A DNA stretch of 64,000 nt from Hofstenia miamia (lineage: Eukaryota > Xenacoelomorpha > Acoela). Positions 9,701 to 20,639 of this stretch are shown one piece after another. The notes beneath the pieces are model-generated. The model saw nothing but the letters and a program-made list of their open reading frames with translations, was not told the origin of the DNA and searched no databases. Position 1 is the stretch's first letter, and the number at the start of each line of letters is the position of its first letter. Position numbers and translations under genes: made by a program. The stretch spans positions 5,223,698 through 5,287,697 of the forward strand of contig SCFE01000001.1 in assembly GCA_004352715.1 (NCBI GenBank), written 5' to 3'.

Positions 9701-11482
9701 ATATCACAACCACCTAAAGGTATTTAAACATGGGGGTGCGATGATTTAAACGGAATTAAATCCGGGAATTTTCAAATATTTAAAATTCGAAGAAAATCCA
9801 AAATTCTCAACATATGTCTATATCTTGGTTTTTACCTGAAATTTCAGTCAGCCGCTAACATTCAAGCATTCTGAAACCGTAATTATTTCAGGAGGTGATC
9901 AACACAAATAGATCCTGATATTAAAAAAATTGTATAACATAAAATTTTTAAGCAAAACATGTAACAAAAATAGAATATGGATTCAAAACACAGAACTATA
10001 ATAGCTAAAACTGTAAAACACATTTTATGCGTAAAAAAATGATTCCATTTTTTAAGAAAGTCTAAAATATATTGAGATGAAGCTTTGAAATGTCCTGCGT
10101 CTTTTATGTTAATTTCAAATGCTGGACGCTCATGGAGAATAATTAACATGTGATTCGAAAGATATCCCTAGGAAGAAATGTGTCCGGATAATTTCAACGG
10201 AAAATAGACCAGTAACTTCTATAATTGACAGGCTCTTTGAAACCCGCAAATATTGATTATTTCAATAACTTCAATGGAATTTGAGTTTATTGGAGGTTAA
10301 CGGATATTGAAACTTTTTAAAAGGTTAAGGGACAATTATTTAATTTACAGTGAAATACACTACATCTTAGGCCATGTGTAGGGAATTCTATAAAGCTATT
10401 ATGATATGGGACACAGTAATAAATATCGATTTTGTTAAAAAAACCATAAATTCATTTAATTTTAACAGCTGTTAATTTTGCAGCATACTGAAAATGTCAT
10501 GAATTTAAAAATTGAGAAAGTAACTGAATGGCAAATAATTGAACAATCATCACGTCGAAACAACACTATTTCTTCGATTTCGAAACTATTATATTATTTA
10601 ATGGTATATAGTGCAATTTTGGTCATTTCTAAATGTAGAATTTTAAGAAACTCATCTATGGAAATAAAAATGTCTGTCACAAACCAATTTGTACAATTAT
10701 AGGCAGCCGACCAATACATCAGCTAAAAATAAAATCAATTACAGGTTATTTTCAAATCGGTTAAAATCGAATCGGCTTCAGTTTTTGACAAAGAATGGGG
10801 TTGATTATTAATTTTATTGCACATGATATATGAGGTGATATTAATGAGCGGTCGATCAAAGTTAAATATCAATATTTGGTTTATAAAAATTTTCGTGTGC
10901 AAAACCATTTCATGTTATTTTCTATTCAAAGTCGGGTTCCTTTCGGGTACAAAATTAGATTTCGATAGAACTTGGCGTCGGGTGGGATTTCAAAATTTCG
11001 ACTCGATTCCACCGTAGAAGCGATTAACCGATTAAGAATATTGTTACTGCTTTCAGTCCTAAACGGACAAATGCTCACCTTAAAATAGGAAATACATTAT
11101 ACCCGTCCTAAATTATAGCAATAACAATTAAAATTTTGTGAGGACTTAAAAAGTAATCCAAGATGAATGAATAATCATGGAAGGAACTTACCGTGGAAGT
11201 GGATAAGCGTCGAGTTTGTAACGTGTCTTTAGGAAAAATTGTGGGAATGGGATTTAAAGCCCATGTGAGTTTACGTCTTCCACTCAAAGTTATACGAATG
11301 AAGCGACTTTCAAAATGCCGTTCGCATAAAAATGAATTACTGGTAATTTCATAATTGGGACGATTAATTGCTTCTAACCATTTTGCCCGCAGTTCTGGAT
11401 TGTTTGGAAATGTGAATTGTGTACAATAAAACCCAGTTTTATAACCACTTCTACAATGTGGAACGCAACACTTTTTAACCAT
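544..11482 (-). CDS. THAP-MBD2/3 fusion protein (NuRD-type chromatin repressor subunit), 5 exons
   Basis: Exons on the minus strand are 11482-11192, 9637-9424, 3451-3251, 1862-1636 and 660-544. Phases at the four junctions are 0, 1, 1 and 0, and every border is GT/AG, giving 349 residues and a TAG stop. Domain order: THAP zinc finger (about 5-83); MBD (about 107-154) followed by the MBD2/3-type DLANFEFNAGKF; PRQIFWEKRLQG (225-236); NPAVWLNT (297-304); and a charged helix starting DDIRKQEAKVKKIRQ (317-331). In MBD2/3 proteins the middle region contacts the histone deacetylase core of NuRD and the C-terminal helix pairs with p66/GATAD2; a nuclear repressor role is inferred from that. Identity of exons 2-5 as MBD2/3 is very secure. 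Joining exon 1 to exon 2 rests on matching phase, consensus sites and the absence of another partner exon, so it is likely but unproven. Confidence 0.8.
1177..1520 (+). repeat. Dispersed short repeat, copy 1 (intron 4 of THAP-MBD2/3)
   Basis: It shares blocks in the same order with the reverse complement of about 20335-20629: CATTCCCAAAACCACT, GAAATAACAG, a GATATGTACA block, ATTGATTTTGAATAGCT-like sequence, and a terminal section rich in TTGCAATA and GCAAATTT. The two copies are strongly diverged. No coding capacity is visible; this is probably a SINE or MITE-like family. Confidence 0.55.
1636..1862 (-). CDS. Exon 4: MBD2/3 core-recruiting region, NPAVWLNT motif
   Basis: The acceptor is GTAAATCAG|GTA and the donor AAAAAG|GTAAAA; 227 nt, phase 1 in and 0 out. 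It encodes residues 236-311 with PDDTVLSSVVACLHNS and SNPAVWLNTNQPLFKK, matching the segment of MBD2/3 that contains the DETLLSAVASALH and NPAVWLNTSQPL blocks. This region recruits the deacetylase core of NuRD in the vertebrate proteins (family knowledge). The stretch between the two blocks (DQVVVGQHANHVVAIQ) is typical in length. Confidence 0.93.
1863..3250 (-). other. Intron 3 of THAP-MBD2/3, no further features seen
   Basis: AT-rich intron. A short patch at 2455-2640 is relatively G+C-rich but has no recognisable coding or repeat structure. Confidence 0.6.
3251..3451 (-). CDS. Exon 3: MBD2/3 linker with PRQIFWEKRLQG motif
   Basis: The acceptor ACAATTTAG|GTG and donor CAAG|GTTTAC bound 201 nt in phase 1/1. 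It encodes residues 169-236: a basic stretch, MGPSQLKRK (the counterpart of the conserved MMPSKLQKNK of MBD2/3), then RRRPRQIFWEKRLQG, nearly invariant across MBD2/3 proteins. About 25 residues lie between the MBD and MGPSQL, where vertebrate MBD2/3 has almost none. The donor's GTTTAC is weaker than the others, but the next exon restores the frame exactly, which fixes this border. Confidence 0.92.
5100..5545 (-). pseudogene. P-like transposase fragment
   Basis: Reading minus from about 5540 gives WQYVNGHVIGYSASKPRLLA, then blocks containing FDSAITHVMNIFH and LGGAVIGCINNAVN, interrupted by stops. Further on, FVFPHPILENDKFIDPVHLW corresponds to the segment before the PHLxK motif in P/THAP9 transposases. 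The resemblance is to the RNase H-like and insertion-domain region of P transposase, judged by eye; a profile search would settle it. Confidence 0.55.
5735..5926 (-). pseudogene. Broken THAP domain of the P-like transposon
   Basis: A 63-residue open frame resembles a THAP domain: a Cys at residue 6, FRFPNDAEQRDLWL with the invariant Trp, and GKKH in place of the CxxH pair. The second and third zinc-binding cysteines are gone, so it cannot form the C2CH site. The order THAP then transposase on one strand is that of P elements and THAP9-like proteins. It is clearly distinct in sequence from the intact THAP exon at 11192-11482. Confidence 0.7.
6681..6755. repeat. (TA)n microsatellite
   Basis: Alternating TA with a few G or C interruptions, directly upstream of the RTE LINE fragment. 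Confidence 0.95.
6765..8535 (+). mobile_element. RTE-type LINE 3' fragment with internal tandem duplication
   Basis: Conceptual translation begins EYNIPLYMAFIDYEKAF and continues through GVRQGD (RT motif 4 region), LRFADDIILFAE (catalytic ADD), LPAMTYGAETWTLT and AGHVDRMNNIRW to the GRPKRRWRDDIE block near the C terminus. These are the usual landmarks of RTE-like LINEs of invertebrates. The 5' part (endonuclease and RT start) is missing, and frameshifts occur near 7138 and 7240 with an in-frame TGA near 7323. A 701-bp block occurs twice (see the repeat entry), so the real element is probably a single 5'-truncated copy ending near 8535 against (TA)n. Confidence 0.85.
6803..8205 (+). repeat. 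Tandem 701-bp duplication separated by one N (probable misassembly)
   Basis: 6803-7503 and 7505-8205 are nearly identical; I noticed one difference (gcagaacagtt versus gcagagcagtt). They are separated by a single N at 7504. The first copy breaks in mid-sequence at ATGGAGA, which the second copy continues normally. Confidence 0.9.
8566..8779. mobile_element. Mariner-like MITE
   Basis: The left end GGGTGTTCGTAAAGCCTGG pairs with the right end, whose reverse complement begins GGGTGTCCATAAAGTCTGG: 19 bases with three mismatches. It is 214 bp, non-coding and flanked by TA-rich DNA. Ends of this form are typical of Tc1/mariner elements. Confidence 0.75.
9424..9637 (-). CDS. Exon 2: methyl-CpG-binding (MBD) domain with altered contact residues
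   Basis: The acceptor is TTTTTGTTTCAG|GTT (phase 0) and the donor AAAG|GTTAGT (phase 1). The exon encodes residues 98-168. LPAGWIREE, AG, YVSPDG and DLANFEFNAGK align without gaps to the MBD of vertebrate MBD2. The four positions that contact methyl-CpG in MBD2 (Arg166, Asp176, Tyr178, Arg188) correspond here to Ile, Gln, Ala and Thr. Arginines do sit next to two of these sites. The fold should be kept, but canonical methyl-CpG recognition is probably weak or lost. An ATG lies one codon into the exon (9634), so an alternative start giving an MBD-only isoform cannot be excluded, although the strong acceptor argues for an upstream exon. Confidence 0.93.
9638..11191 (-). other. Intron 1 of THAP-MBD2/3
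   Basis: About 1.55 kb between the THAP and MBD exons. I see no exon here that would fit between two phase-0 borders. An 88-codon open frame at 9883-10149 has a plausible acceptor but no usable donor (see rejected items). Confidence 0.55.
11192..11482 (-). CDS. Exon 1: THAP zinc-finger domain
   Basis: This exon encodes 97 residues with a complete C2CH THAP signature: C6 (or C5) and C10, then C53 and H56 in FLCERHF, the invariant Trp35, FPNNP at 25-29 and NPIPTIF (77-83), the counterpart of the AVPTIF box. THAP domains bind specific DNA through zinc. The ATG at 11482 is supported by an in-frame TAA eight codons upstream. The exon ends ACG|GTAAGT, a consensus donor in phase 0. Base use resembles the neighbouring host exons and no ligand is lost, so it appears to be under constraint, unlike the THAP remnant at 5735-5926. 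It could instead be the first exon of a separate THAP gene, but I see no other in-phase continuation before the MBD exon. Confidence 0.9.
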
Positions 11483-11600
11483 TCCAGACGAAATTGCAAA
11501 TTACATTTCCCGCGCCTAGATTACAATCAATTGGCCTCCTTGTTCGCGCGTTTACAAAAATGCATGTGCGTCGATTTCGCGACTATGATAATGATAAACA
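11483..11600 (-). promoter_or_regulatory. Candidate 5' UTR/promoter, CpG-rich
   Basis: The bases just upstream of the THAP start codon contain a cluster of CpG and CGCG motifs (cccgcgcc, ttcgcgcg, gcgtcgatttcgcgac) that stands out from the AT-rich surroundings. I see no clear TATA or initiator. This is an inference from position and composition. Confidence 0.3.
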
Positions 11601-11639
11601 ACAATTCCATTATCACTAGAGAATAACGCATTCGTAATT

Positions 11640-14488
11640 TAAACACAATTTTAAGAGTAACAGAATGTTCTCTTAAAAATCTTAACGTATGTCATTTAAC
11701 AACTAAATTTTATCTAATTCTAAATCCAAACTTAACACCATTGCAATGGTTGCTGTGTTTAAGTAAGCAACTAAATGTGCTGAAACAATGTTGACCAATA
11801 TTTAGTACCTAAATAGTATGATAATTCTTCAACAAAACAGGCAATTACATTCTTAATGAAAAACTAAACGGTTATATAAATCCAACAAACTGGAGCATAA
11901 TATTACCGATGAGGTTATAAATGTTGACACATACATTAGGATCAGTAATGGCGAAACACAGAACTTAGATTATCACAGTTTTTCAGACTAAATATGAATA
12001 AAGGTCATCACTATTGGCATATTTAAAACATACGATGATTTAAACATGCTTAAAGGAGGGTTTAAAGCATATGTCTCTTTGCAATGTTTTTTTAAATGTT
12101 ATTTTTCAAATCGGTAAAGAATTTCATAATAATGTTTGAGATTCGTCCGTACGTATTTTAGTTTCCTTACATGCATGAAAGGCAAAATCTTGATTAGTTG
12201 ATAATTCAATGTTTGCTACTATGTGTGTTTTCAGTAAAAATTTAATACATTGAAGTGGGTCTGTATAAGAGCAAAAAAAAATTGTTTTAAACATTTAAAA
12301 CACTTTTCCCAATAAAAGTAAATTATTCCCAAACTCTAAAGACCATACTCAATAAATCCTATAAATATATATTAATTTGCCCAATAAACATAGATTTTCT
12401 AAAAAATATAAAAGTAAATGCAGAATGCAAAAAGAGCAATAATTTTTGAAAAAATATTTCTGAAATTCAAGGTATACAGTTAATAGAAATATTACCACGC
12501 AAACTATATTTTTTAGAAATTTTATAAATAAATATTGTATACCGGTTTGCACAGTTGTAAACAAGTGTTTTAAACATGAAGGAAACAACGTATTTGAAAC
12601 ACCTTGAAGAAAAACAGCAACCATGATTGTGTAAATATAGAAACTTTTTAATTACCAATATTCTACACATTGCTGCTTTAAATTTTTATGATCTGCTTTT
12701 ACAAGTGTGTCTAAGAAAATAAGCCTTAGGTATGTTCAAAATATTTTCGGATGTAAATTGACTAACTGTTTGGGCCTCATTATATAGTCCTATATCATTT
12801 AGTGGTCATAATCCCATAGTAACTTAATAGTCTAGTGGGACTGGAGTGATTTGGAATTGGGAGTAAAATAAAGAAACTGGGAGAACGGATTTCTAAATGG
12901 TATTTATAATTCTTGTTCCAAAGAAACCTAAGATATAGCTATATTAATTATAAATCCAAATTAAAACCGATCATCAAAAGAAAAAAATTTTATAGCTAAA
13001 ATCAAATTTTCATTGGATATTTGATTCAGGAATGTGGCTACAAATATGAGCAAATATAAAAATTGATATGTTCAATTAAAGCTCTATAATATCAAATGAA
13101 AATGGGCGTTAAACCATGTATCTATAACAGTGTCGTTTAAGAATAAACAGCAAATGGTTAATCTAAACTCTGAGGATAAATTGGGAATAATTTATGTACT
13201 TTGTCTGATCATGTCAAATTGTCGACAGCAATAAGCTTTCAGACGTAACAAAATGTATTTGGTGAGATTATATTTCTCACTTTAATCTAATTTTGTCAGC
13301 ATCATTACTAACATAGACAGTAACTGTTTGCACACGAAAAGTCAAATTCAATGTTGAAACTTCATAAGAGCTATCCCTTTGAATGCCGAAACTCCGAAAA
13401 TTATTCCTTTTATTATATATGTAATAATTTGCTAAGTTATTTGAATTTTTTGTACTTCATTAAAACCCAGTAGCTTGTATTGGGACATGAGCGTGACAAT
13501 TTGTTTTCACGGATTTTGTGAGTGAAACGAATGTATCTCTAAACTAACTTTGTCTATAGCTTTTACTACTAATTAACAATTTCCAAATATCTGTGCCAGC
13601 ACATGAATGTTCCAAGATATCAATATATATGCTAGGTTAAAGGCTACCAAATTTTCCCACATAAATATTTAATGAAGCTCAGCAAAAAATTGAAAATCCT
13701 TCCAAAACAACAATAAAATGAAAAAAAACAAAATTTGTGCTTGATGTGGTAGAATTTACAATTAAATCTTACATTCAAATTAGGGCATGCCTGGGTGATA
13801 GGGGCTTTTGAAATCGATTCGATTAGCAATTAAAAGCCGATTATCAATTCGATTATTTAAAACTAAACTTGCTTTAGGCATTTGTTTAATATTTGCTCTT
13901 AAAAACATTAGATTACAAAAAGTTTCAGGGTACTGCTTACATATAACAAAAAGAAAATTTGGCTTTCAATAAAAAATGATGACTTTTGCTAAAACTTTAT
14001 TCAATTAACATTAGAACATTTAGTTTGATTTGAAATCAAATTTTGATGCAGTATCACAAAAATATAGAAATATACAAATTTAACAAAATTTTCATATTAA
14101 ATGTTTGCAAAATTCACATATCTAATCAAATCTTGCAAATATGTTTTTGATCGGAAAAAACCACTTGACTTTATTCACCTTTACACGCTCTGGTGATTAT
14201 TCCACTTAACGTTTGTTCATGACTAGTTGATTCATTTTCTTCGAAAAAAGGACGATTGGAATCACAAAAGCTTTCTGTTTCGGGATTACATATAAAACAC
14301 TATCAATGAGCACATTAAATGTACATCTACACAGGAAGACCACGCAGTTGTAAAACTACATCAAATAGGTTTTTGTTTAACAACCCATTTAAAGCACTAG
14401 CGGAGCTTTACTGTTTTAGATATATAAGTCCTGATTTTAGTGATGTTTAGGCGAATGCTGGATTTATCTTGGAAACGTTTTTAGACCT
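11640..14488. other. Intergenic AT-rich DNA, nothing recognised
   Basis: Only short chance open frames. Scattered motifs such as GTTTTAAACATG near 12560 resemble a piece of the P-like element's subterminal sequence, but too weakly to call. Confidence 0.5.
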
Positions 14489-14492
14489 TTAA

Positions 14493-15260
14493 CTCTATTC
14501 CAGTTGGGGGGGCAAAATTGCCCCCCCCCAGTCTTTAGATTTTTGATAACTTTTTTAGACCCCATTACACAACTAAATTTTTCGACTCAGTGAACAAAAT
14601 TTATCTATAACAAATCCCTGAAAATTTTGAGTCAAAAGGACCTGTACTTTTTCCTCTGTAAGCATTTTCCGGAGGTCTACTGGCCATATTTCGGTAAAAA
14701 AACGGTGAAATACCTAGTTTTTTGAGGCTATAGCACAATATTTTTGTCTCTATAAGCTTTGAGACGTAGGTTTTCCAATGTATTATGTCTAAGGTAACAC
14801 AAATCAATGAAAAAAACTTTCCTTTTTGTTTTTATATCAATTTGTGGTTCAAAAAATGAAAAATGTGGAAAAAAGTCTATTTTACAACCCGCGATGACGT
14901 CATCTTTTCAATTTTCGCAATAAATAATGCTTAAAATCTGTTCAATTTTAACCAAATGATGTTTGGAAACTAATTATGTTATAAGTATCCAATATACATC
15001 AAAAAATATGTATAAGATGCTTTTTATTCAATTTTTGTTGCAAAAATGCTAAAATCAGCTATGTCGACATAAAATGATGACGTCATCACATGACCACGTG
15101 ACCAAAAACGATGGTACCTTTTTTTCTTGATGGTAACAGGTCATACTACGACCCTACAAAGTTTTATCGAATTTCGTCAAGAAATGAGCATTCTAGACAG
15201 GGGGGCAAATTTGCCCCCCCAACTGTTTAACGTACTTAAAAAAGCCCAACTGGAATAGGG
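14493..15260. mobile_element. piggyBac-like MITE (TTAA-flanked) with GC-run palindromes
   Basis: TTAA occurs at 14489-14492 and 15261-15264. The left end CTCTATTCCAGTTGGG matches the reverse complement of the right end, CCCTATTCCAGTTGGG, with one difference. TTAA duplication and a CCCTA-like end are the signature of piggyBac elements. The 768-bp interior is non-coding. Just inside each end is a palindrome of seven or more G, CAAAATTG or CAAATTTG, then seven or more C. Two ATGACGTCAT-type sites (about 14893 and 15074) and a CACGTG core (about 15095) lie inside. Confidence 0.8.
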
Positions 15261-15264
15261 TTAA

Positions 15265-18200
15265 TAGGCAGACAATATAAATTTGGGGAGCAATTAGTGT
15301 AGGAATATGCTTACACATAAGGCCATTGATAAATGGGAAATTTGTGTTCACAATCCGAAATGTATAATTTTCTGGTTCGTTATTGTCTAGCAATAATTTT
15401 TGAATATTTATAAATTTCAGCCTTTTCGAACATTTACATTTTATTAGAAGTAAGTGCATACAAATTGAATAGGTCATTACCTATTCACCATCAATTACTA
15501 AAATCAATGACGGAATAATTATTTACAATTGAAACTGTAAATACTGTAAAACCATGTAAATCTGTCAAAATCGGTACTCTATAATGTGAGAACCGGTCAA
15601 ATCCGGTATCCACATGAGGTTAACTTCGGTACTGGATCGGCCAATTGTCAGGGGTGACCAGACCCGGACCAGTCATGGTCACCAATTGAGGTTATCGCCA
15701 CCATCTTTGATAAATACTGAATATATTCCGAAAATCCCGGGAATAGGAACCTTCATTCAGATATACGTAAAGTCACAGAAACTAGAACGGCAAAGACCCG
15801 TGTTGCGCTTACTGATAATAATAACACTTCGGTTTTTAATGCAGTTAAGCTCAAAAATGAATTGTAATTAATGCTAAACTTAAGAAATATTCACAAACTA
15901 CAAACAAAGCTAGTAATTTCGTTGAAGGCACTTCCAATAATATTGCAATGTACTGCAATATTAATGTGACCACATTTTTTCATCAATAACTAACAATATA
16001 TTATTGCCAGGCACTGAATACATGCGAATCACAACAAGAAATGGAGTTATCACACACATGTTTAATAACAGTTATGTAAAAAATTATCTCTTCGCAAGCC
16101 AATTATGAAAACTAGTTAACCATAGGCAGAAAGAAAATGTTTATCGTTTGTATAATGTAGCACCAAAATATCTGAGAAATGATTAACTTTGACTTTTTTG
16201 GGTTTTGTGATGGCATATCAACCGGATTATAGTGTGCGATATCTTGGTGGTGCAATTTTGTTCACTAGCTCAAGGCTATAAAAATTACTATAGCATGGAA
16301 TAATAGGCCTTGTCATTGCCACACTTCAAGAATCTGAATTGTGGAGTAATTCAGTAATACAACTGCGCACTGATATTAAGTTAATTGATAAATTACAGTA
16401 ATCGATAAGCTCATAAAAGACTAAGTGTAATCAACGTTTATTTGAATTCATGTTAGGATAGATCATCTTAAAACTAAACACTCAATTCCAATAAATAATT
16501 GGATTTTTTGTATGGGCTATACTTTAAAAATATCACTGTGTATGAACTGTGTTTGTTGTACGAAATGAATTCTTCCTTGTGTTTGTGTTTGGATACGATT
16601 CACTTAACTTAAGCGATATTTATCGTTTTCAATGCAGTGTACGAAGGACAAACAATGCTTCCTAATAGAATCATTCCGAAGAAATGACATTGATGTTAGG
16701 AAATTCACCAATTCGGCCAGATGAATGTTTGTTAAAAAACTATGTCCGATATGAGAGCGAGTGAAAGAACGGATTTAAGCGAGAAGTAGACAGTGGAAGA
16801 AAGAAGAACATCAAATGAGTTTTGAGTACAGTCTGTCTGACAGCTAATTTTTTCACCAGGATACGCAGTGTTGATTTCAATAGCACAAATAATCTCGATC
16901 ACTTTCTGTTCACAGAATTTCCAAAGAGAAACACACTATGCAATTGTGGATGAAATGACAAAAATTGTTGAAAAGAAATTGATTTCTTTGTAATTCGTGT
17001 TCATTGCTAAATAAACTTATATGAATGATTATTTAGCCATTGCTACACTTATAGCATTATATATAACATATTAAAATTATAATATATGGAGGCATTCGAT
17101 TAGACAATGTTAACATGCAAGCAATCATTTCGAAATGTGCCTAAAGATGCATTATCCAAAAGAATGTCATTATTATTTCAAAATAATAAAAAGGTTCTTC
17201 AGCAAACGAAACCATCTGAATGACTGAATATCATAATGAAACAGAATAACCTCACATATATCAAGTTAAGCTAAAACATTATATTTTTTTGAATTTGATT
17301 TCTCTTCAAGCTTACAATAATTAGCCAAAAATATTTATACAAATATTTTGTAATTATTAAAGACAGTTTGCGACAGTTTCCCATCCTCGCACATTGCTTT
17401 AAACTTAATGATAAAGTGAATTGCGATTTTCATCAAAGTTGATATTTATAAATGGCGTCGTTAGGGTACAATAACATAAGAACTTAAGTGTGCGGCTATT
17501 GGTTCGCTTAAATCTCAATTCATTAAATGTATCCAAAAAATAATATACAAATACGCAAAAACAAAATAATATCTGATCAAAACTGCTAAAAGGTCTATCA
17601 CAAAGAAAAATTTTGAATATTTATAAATGACAATAAAAAATTAATTAAACTTAGAATGCGAATGACACCTGCTTCAAATAATTTTTCTCACGAATACATG
17701 GTTAAAACATATTAGCAAACAGCCCTACACGCAGTATTCGGAAGGTTATATATCTAGCCATTAGCAATTTATATATTTGATATCATTTATCACTGATCGA
17801 ATGAAACAATATTTATTTGTTCATTATGATAAAATCATTTAACCATTACATACTTTGAAAAATTAAAATCATGATATAAAATGGTTTAATTCACAAATAT
17901 ATTAAAAAATGAATACTGGCTTGCATGAATTGCATGTTCCAATGAATTTATTGTCACTATAATAATAATTACATGGCAAACATTTAATGACCTTTGCCAA
18001 ATAATGACAGTATTGGGAAACAGCATCACGCAAATCTGGTCTTGTCATATTCAAAATTAGCATATATTTTAAACTTTGTTTATTAAAATACTCTTCTTAA
18101 TCAGTATATAATAGCTTATGCTACTGCATAGTAATTCAATATTATAATTATTTTTAGGAAATTTACTATCCGACCGAGATATTACCCCTAAACCCATTGA

Positions 18201-19700
18201 GGGAGCCGATTCAATTATGAGTTGCGAGAATACTTCATGCAGCTTTAATTAAACAAGACATCCTAACATTGTCAGTAGAACTGATTTACAAAAAAAATCA
18301 ATGTCAAAGAAAACGTCAAGTGTGCGAGAATGAAATGCTCATGTCTTTGATTGCCTCAGTACATACACTTTACTATTTAAACCAAATAATAAATGCAGGT
18401 GATTATTGTACTCCGAATTTTAAATCGAAGTCTAGCTTGTGAACACAAAAAAGAAAAAAAGCATATAATGAAAAGTGACCCATTCCTGGAAAATGATGAA
18501 AAAAATGCAAATAATATTGCACGACGAAAATAAAAGAAAATAATAATCAAAATGTCAAAAGCCTTTAAAACTTAAGTCAACTTGGGCAAGCAGATATACT
18601 TAGTTTATCTACATTGTGCTTAATTCAAATGTTGTTTAAGACGACGAATATTCTATCAATTGCTTTCATTATTACGGATAGGGTTATCCAGAACTGCATG
18701 GCAAAAAAGCGAGAAATAAGTATTATGTATATTGATGATAAGCTCATAAGGTTTACTGAATTTACAAACAAGAAAGCTAGCAAAATAATTGAGTCTCTAT
18801 AAAAAATATTTGATTCGAAACTGATACTGAAGTTACAAGCCCCAGCGAAATTGCATTAACCGCGTAAACAAAACTCTGATATATGAACCATTGAACGTAC
18901 TTGATCTGGTGCTAAAACATTAAACAAAAGCTATTTTGATGGAAACACTCACTCCCTTTAGCTTACATAAGTTCGGGTTAAAAATGTAAACGTGAATTCG
19001 GACTTTTCGAAACAAATTAATCGAATTTATTGTTTACTGCTGGGCCCTAGAATGGCTCAATGAGCCTCAAAACATTATTATTCTCTTAAAACTTGAGAGC
19101 ATGTAGAATAGCATCCATTAGAAACATGGCCTTGGTAGGTTAGATAAGATTCTTTATTGAAGCAAAAGCGTGCTCTGTAGAGTAATTATATTTATGACAA
19201 GCAATTCAACTTAAATTATTCTACTTTATAGTTCATAGCTTATTTGTCGCTTACGGTAATACATTTTCCTGAAGGAAGTTATCTAATTGCAGGACGTTTA
19301 AAGATTATAATATCGGATAGAAATATGAATATATTATTTTATTATTAATAGCTTTATTAACATTTTCTGCATTTTCTGACTACATTGCACATGTTTACAT
19401 ATTTAATGTTTATACATATTTACAAATTTTAACAAACATATACAATAAGATATGTAGAAAACAAAGCTACGGCACTTATCATAAAAAATAAACAAAAAAG
19501 TGTTAAAATAAATAATAAACAAAAAATTTTTTTAAATTAATACGTCTTAAACTTAGTAGTTTCGCCACACGTTTTGTTTCTTATTATAACCAAAGATGTA
19601 TTGATCAGCTAGTAAATTTTCTCTTAGTAATTTTTTAAATTTCCTTATAGTTGGAGCCTTCCGTGTTTATAGTTTCAATTTGTTCCATATACGACAGACG
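15265..19700. other. Intergenic AT-rich DNA, nothing recognised
   Basis: No coding exon or repeat boundary that I can support. CpG is present at normal density for the flanks. Confidence 0.5.
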
Positions 19701-19708
19701 TTTGTGAT

Positions 19709-20011
19709 ATATATATATATATATATATGAAAGCTAATATTGCGAGTACTTGTTCACAATAATATACTGCAAGTTAAATTATGAGCGGACTTAGTGCGAA
19801 TAGTCGCAGTTTGAAGTATATTTTTATCCCTAGACATATACAATTATTTCCCAAAAGACTGAAATTTCGATACTTTTCTTGAATTTATATATATATATAT
19901 ATATATATATANNNNNNNNNNNNNNNNNNNNNNNNNNNNNNNNNNNNNNNNNNNNNNNNNNNNNNNNNNNNNNNNNNNNNNNNNNNNNNNNNNNATATAT
20001 ATATATATTTA
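19709..20011. repeat. (TA)n microsatellites with an 83-base assembly gap
   Basis: (TA)n tracts at 19709-19729 and 19887-20011. The second is interrupted by Ns at 19912-19994, an assembly gap that is probably caused by the repeat. Confidence 0.95.
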
Positions 20012-20334
20012 TTATTCTCGGGATAGCTGTTCCAATTTCAAAGATTTGCATGGAAATTGGTATCTACTAACTAAACGTTGTTTGGTGCGTTTTGTTTACC
20101 TCCGGCGGTCGGGGATAATGAAAATGCAATACATTAGGTTTTTATAAATGCTTTTAAAATTTGAATTAAAGTGAATAATATATGCTTCTGTGTGCATCGC
20201 TATATCTTAATTTATATTTTAATAAAATTTATTTGAGTATCAATCTCCAAAATAGGTATGAAATATTCATAGAGATTTACGAGAATGCATTGATATTTAT
20301 CTGCGGGTATATCGGTCAAATGTAACATAGAAAG

Positions 20335-20629
20335 CATTTGATGCAATATTGCAATGCAATATATGCAAAATAAATATATTTTAGCATAAATTTGCTTGCA
20401 ATATATTGCAATATTTTGATTCAGAAATACTTTTTAATCAAAAATAATCACCCTTTTTATCAATGATAATTTATGAATATAGCACAAGCTAAGTTTGACA
20501 TTTTAGAACTAGCTGGTTTCAGCTATTCAAAATCAATGTAGATGCGTCTGTATACTATACGAGGGCTAACTTGTACATACCAAAAACATTTTATATTGAA
20601 ATAATATTATTTCAGTGTTTTGGGAGTGA
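20335..20629 (-). repeat. Dispersed short repeat, copy 2
   Basis: The reverse complement matches the repeat at 1177-1520 through CACTCCCAAAACACT, TGAAATAATATTATTTC, GGTATGTACAAG, ATTGATTTTGAATAGCTG and the TTGCAATAT-rich end. It is non-coding. Confidence 0.55.
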
Positions 20630-20639
20630 AATATATAGT

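Noticed and set aside
9883-10149. 88-codon minus-strand open frame with a plausible acceptor (TTCTTCCTAG) as an extra exon between the THAP and MBD exons
   Set aside because: I find no donor that would end it in phase 0, and its C-terminal half is low-complexity, membrane-like sequence typical of translated AT-rich DNA.
12349-12670. Minus-strand open frames of 67-91 codons
   Set aside because: Composition is that of translated AT-rich non-coding DNA (Phe, Leu, Ile, Tyr runs), with no motif and no splice partner.
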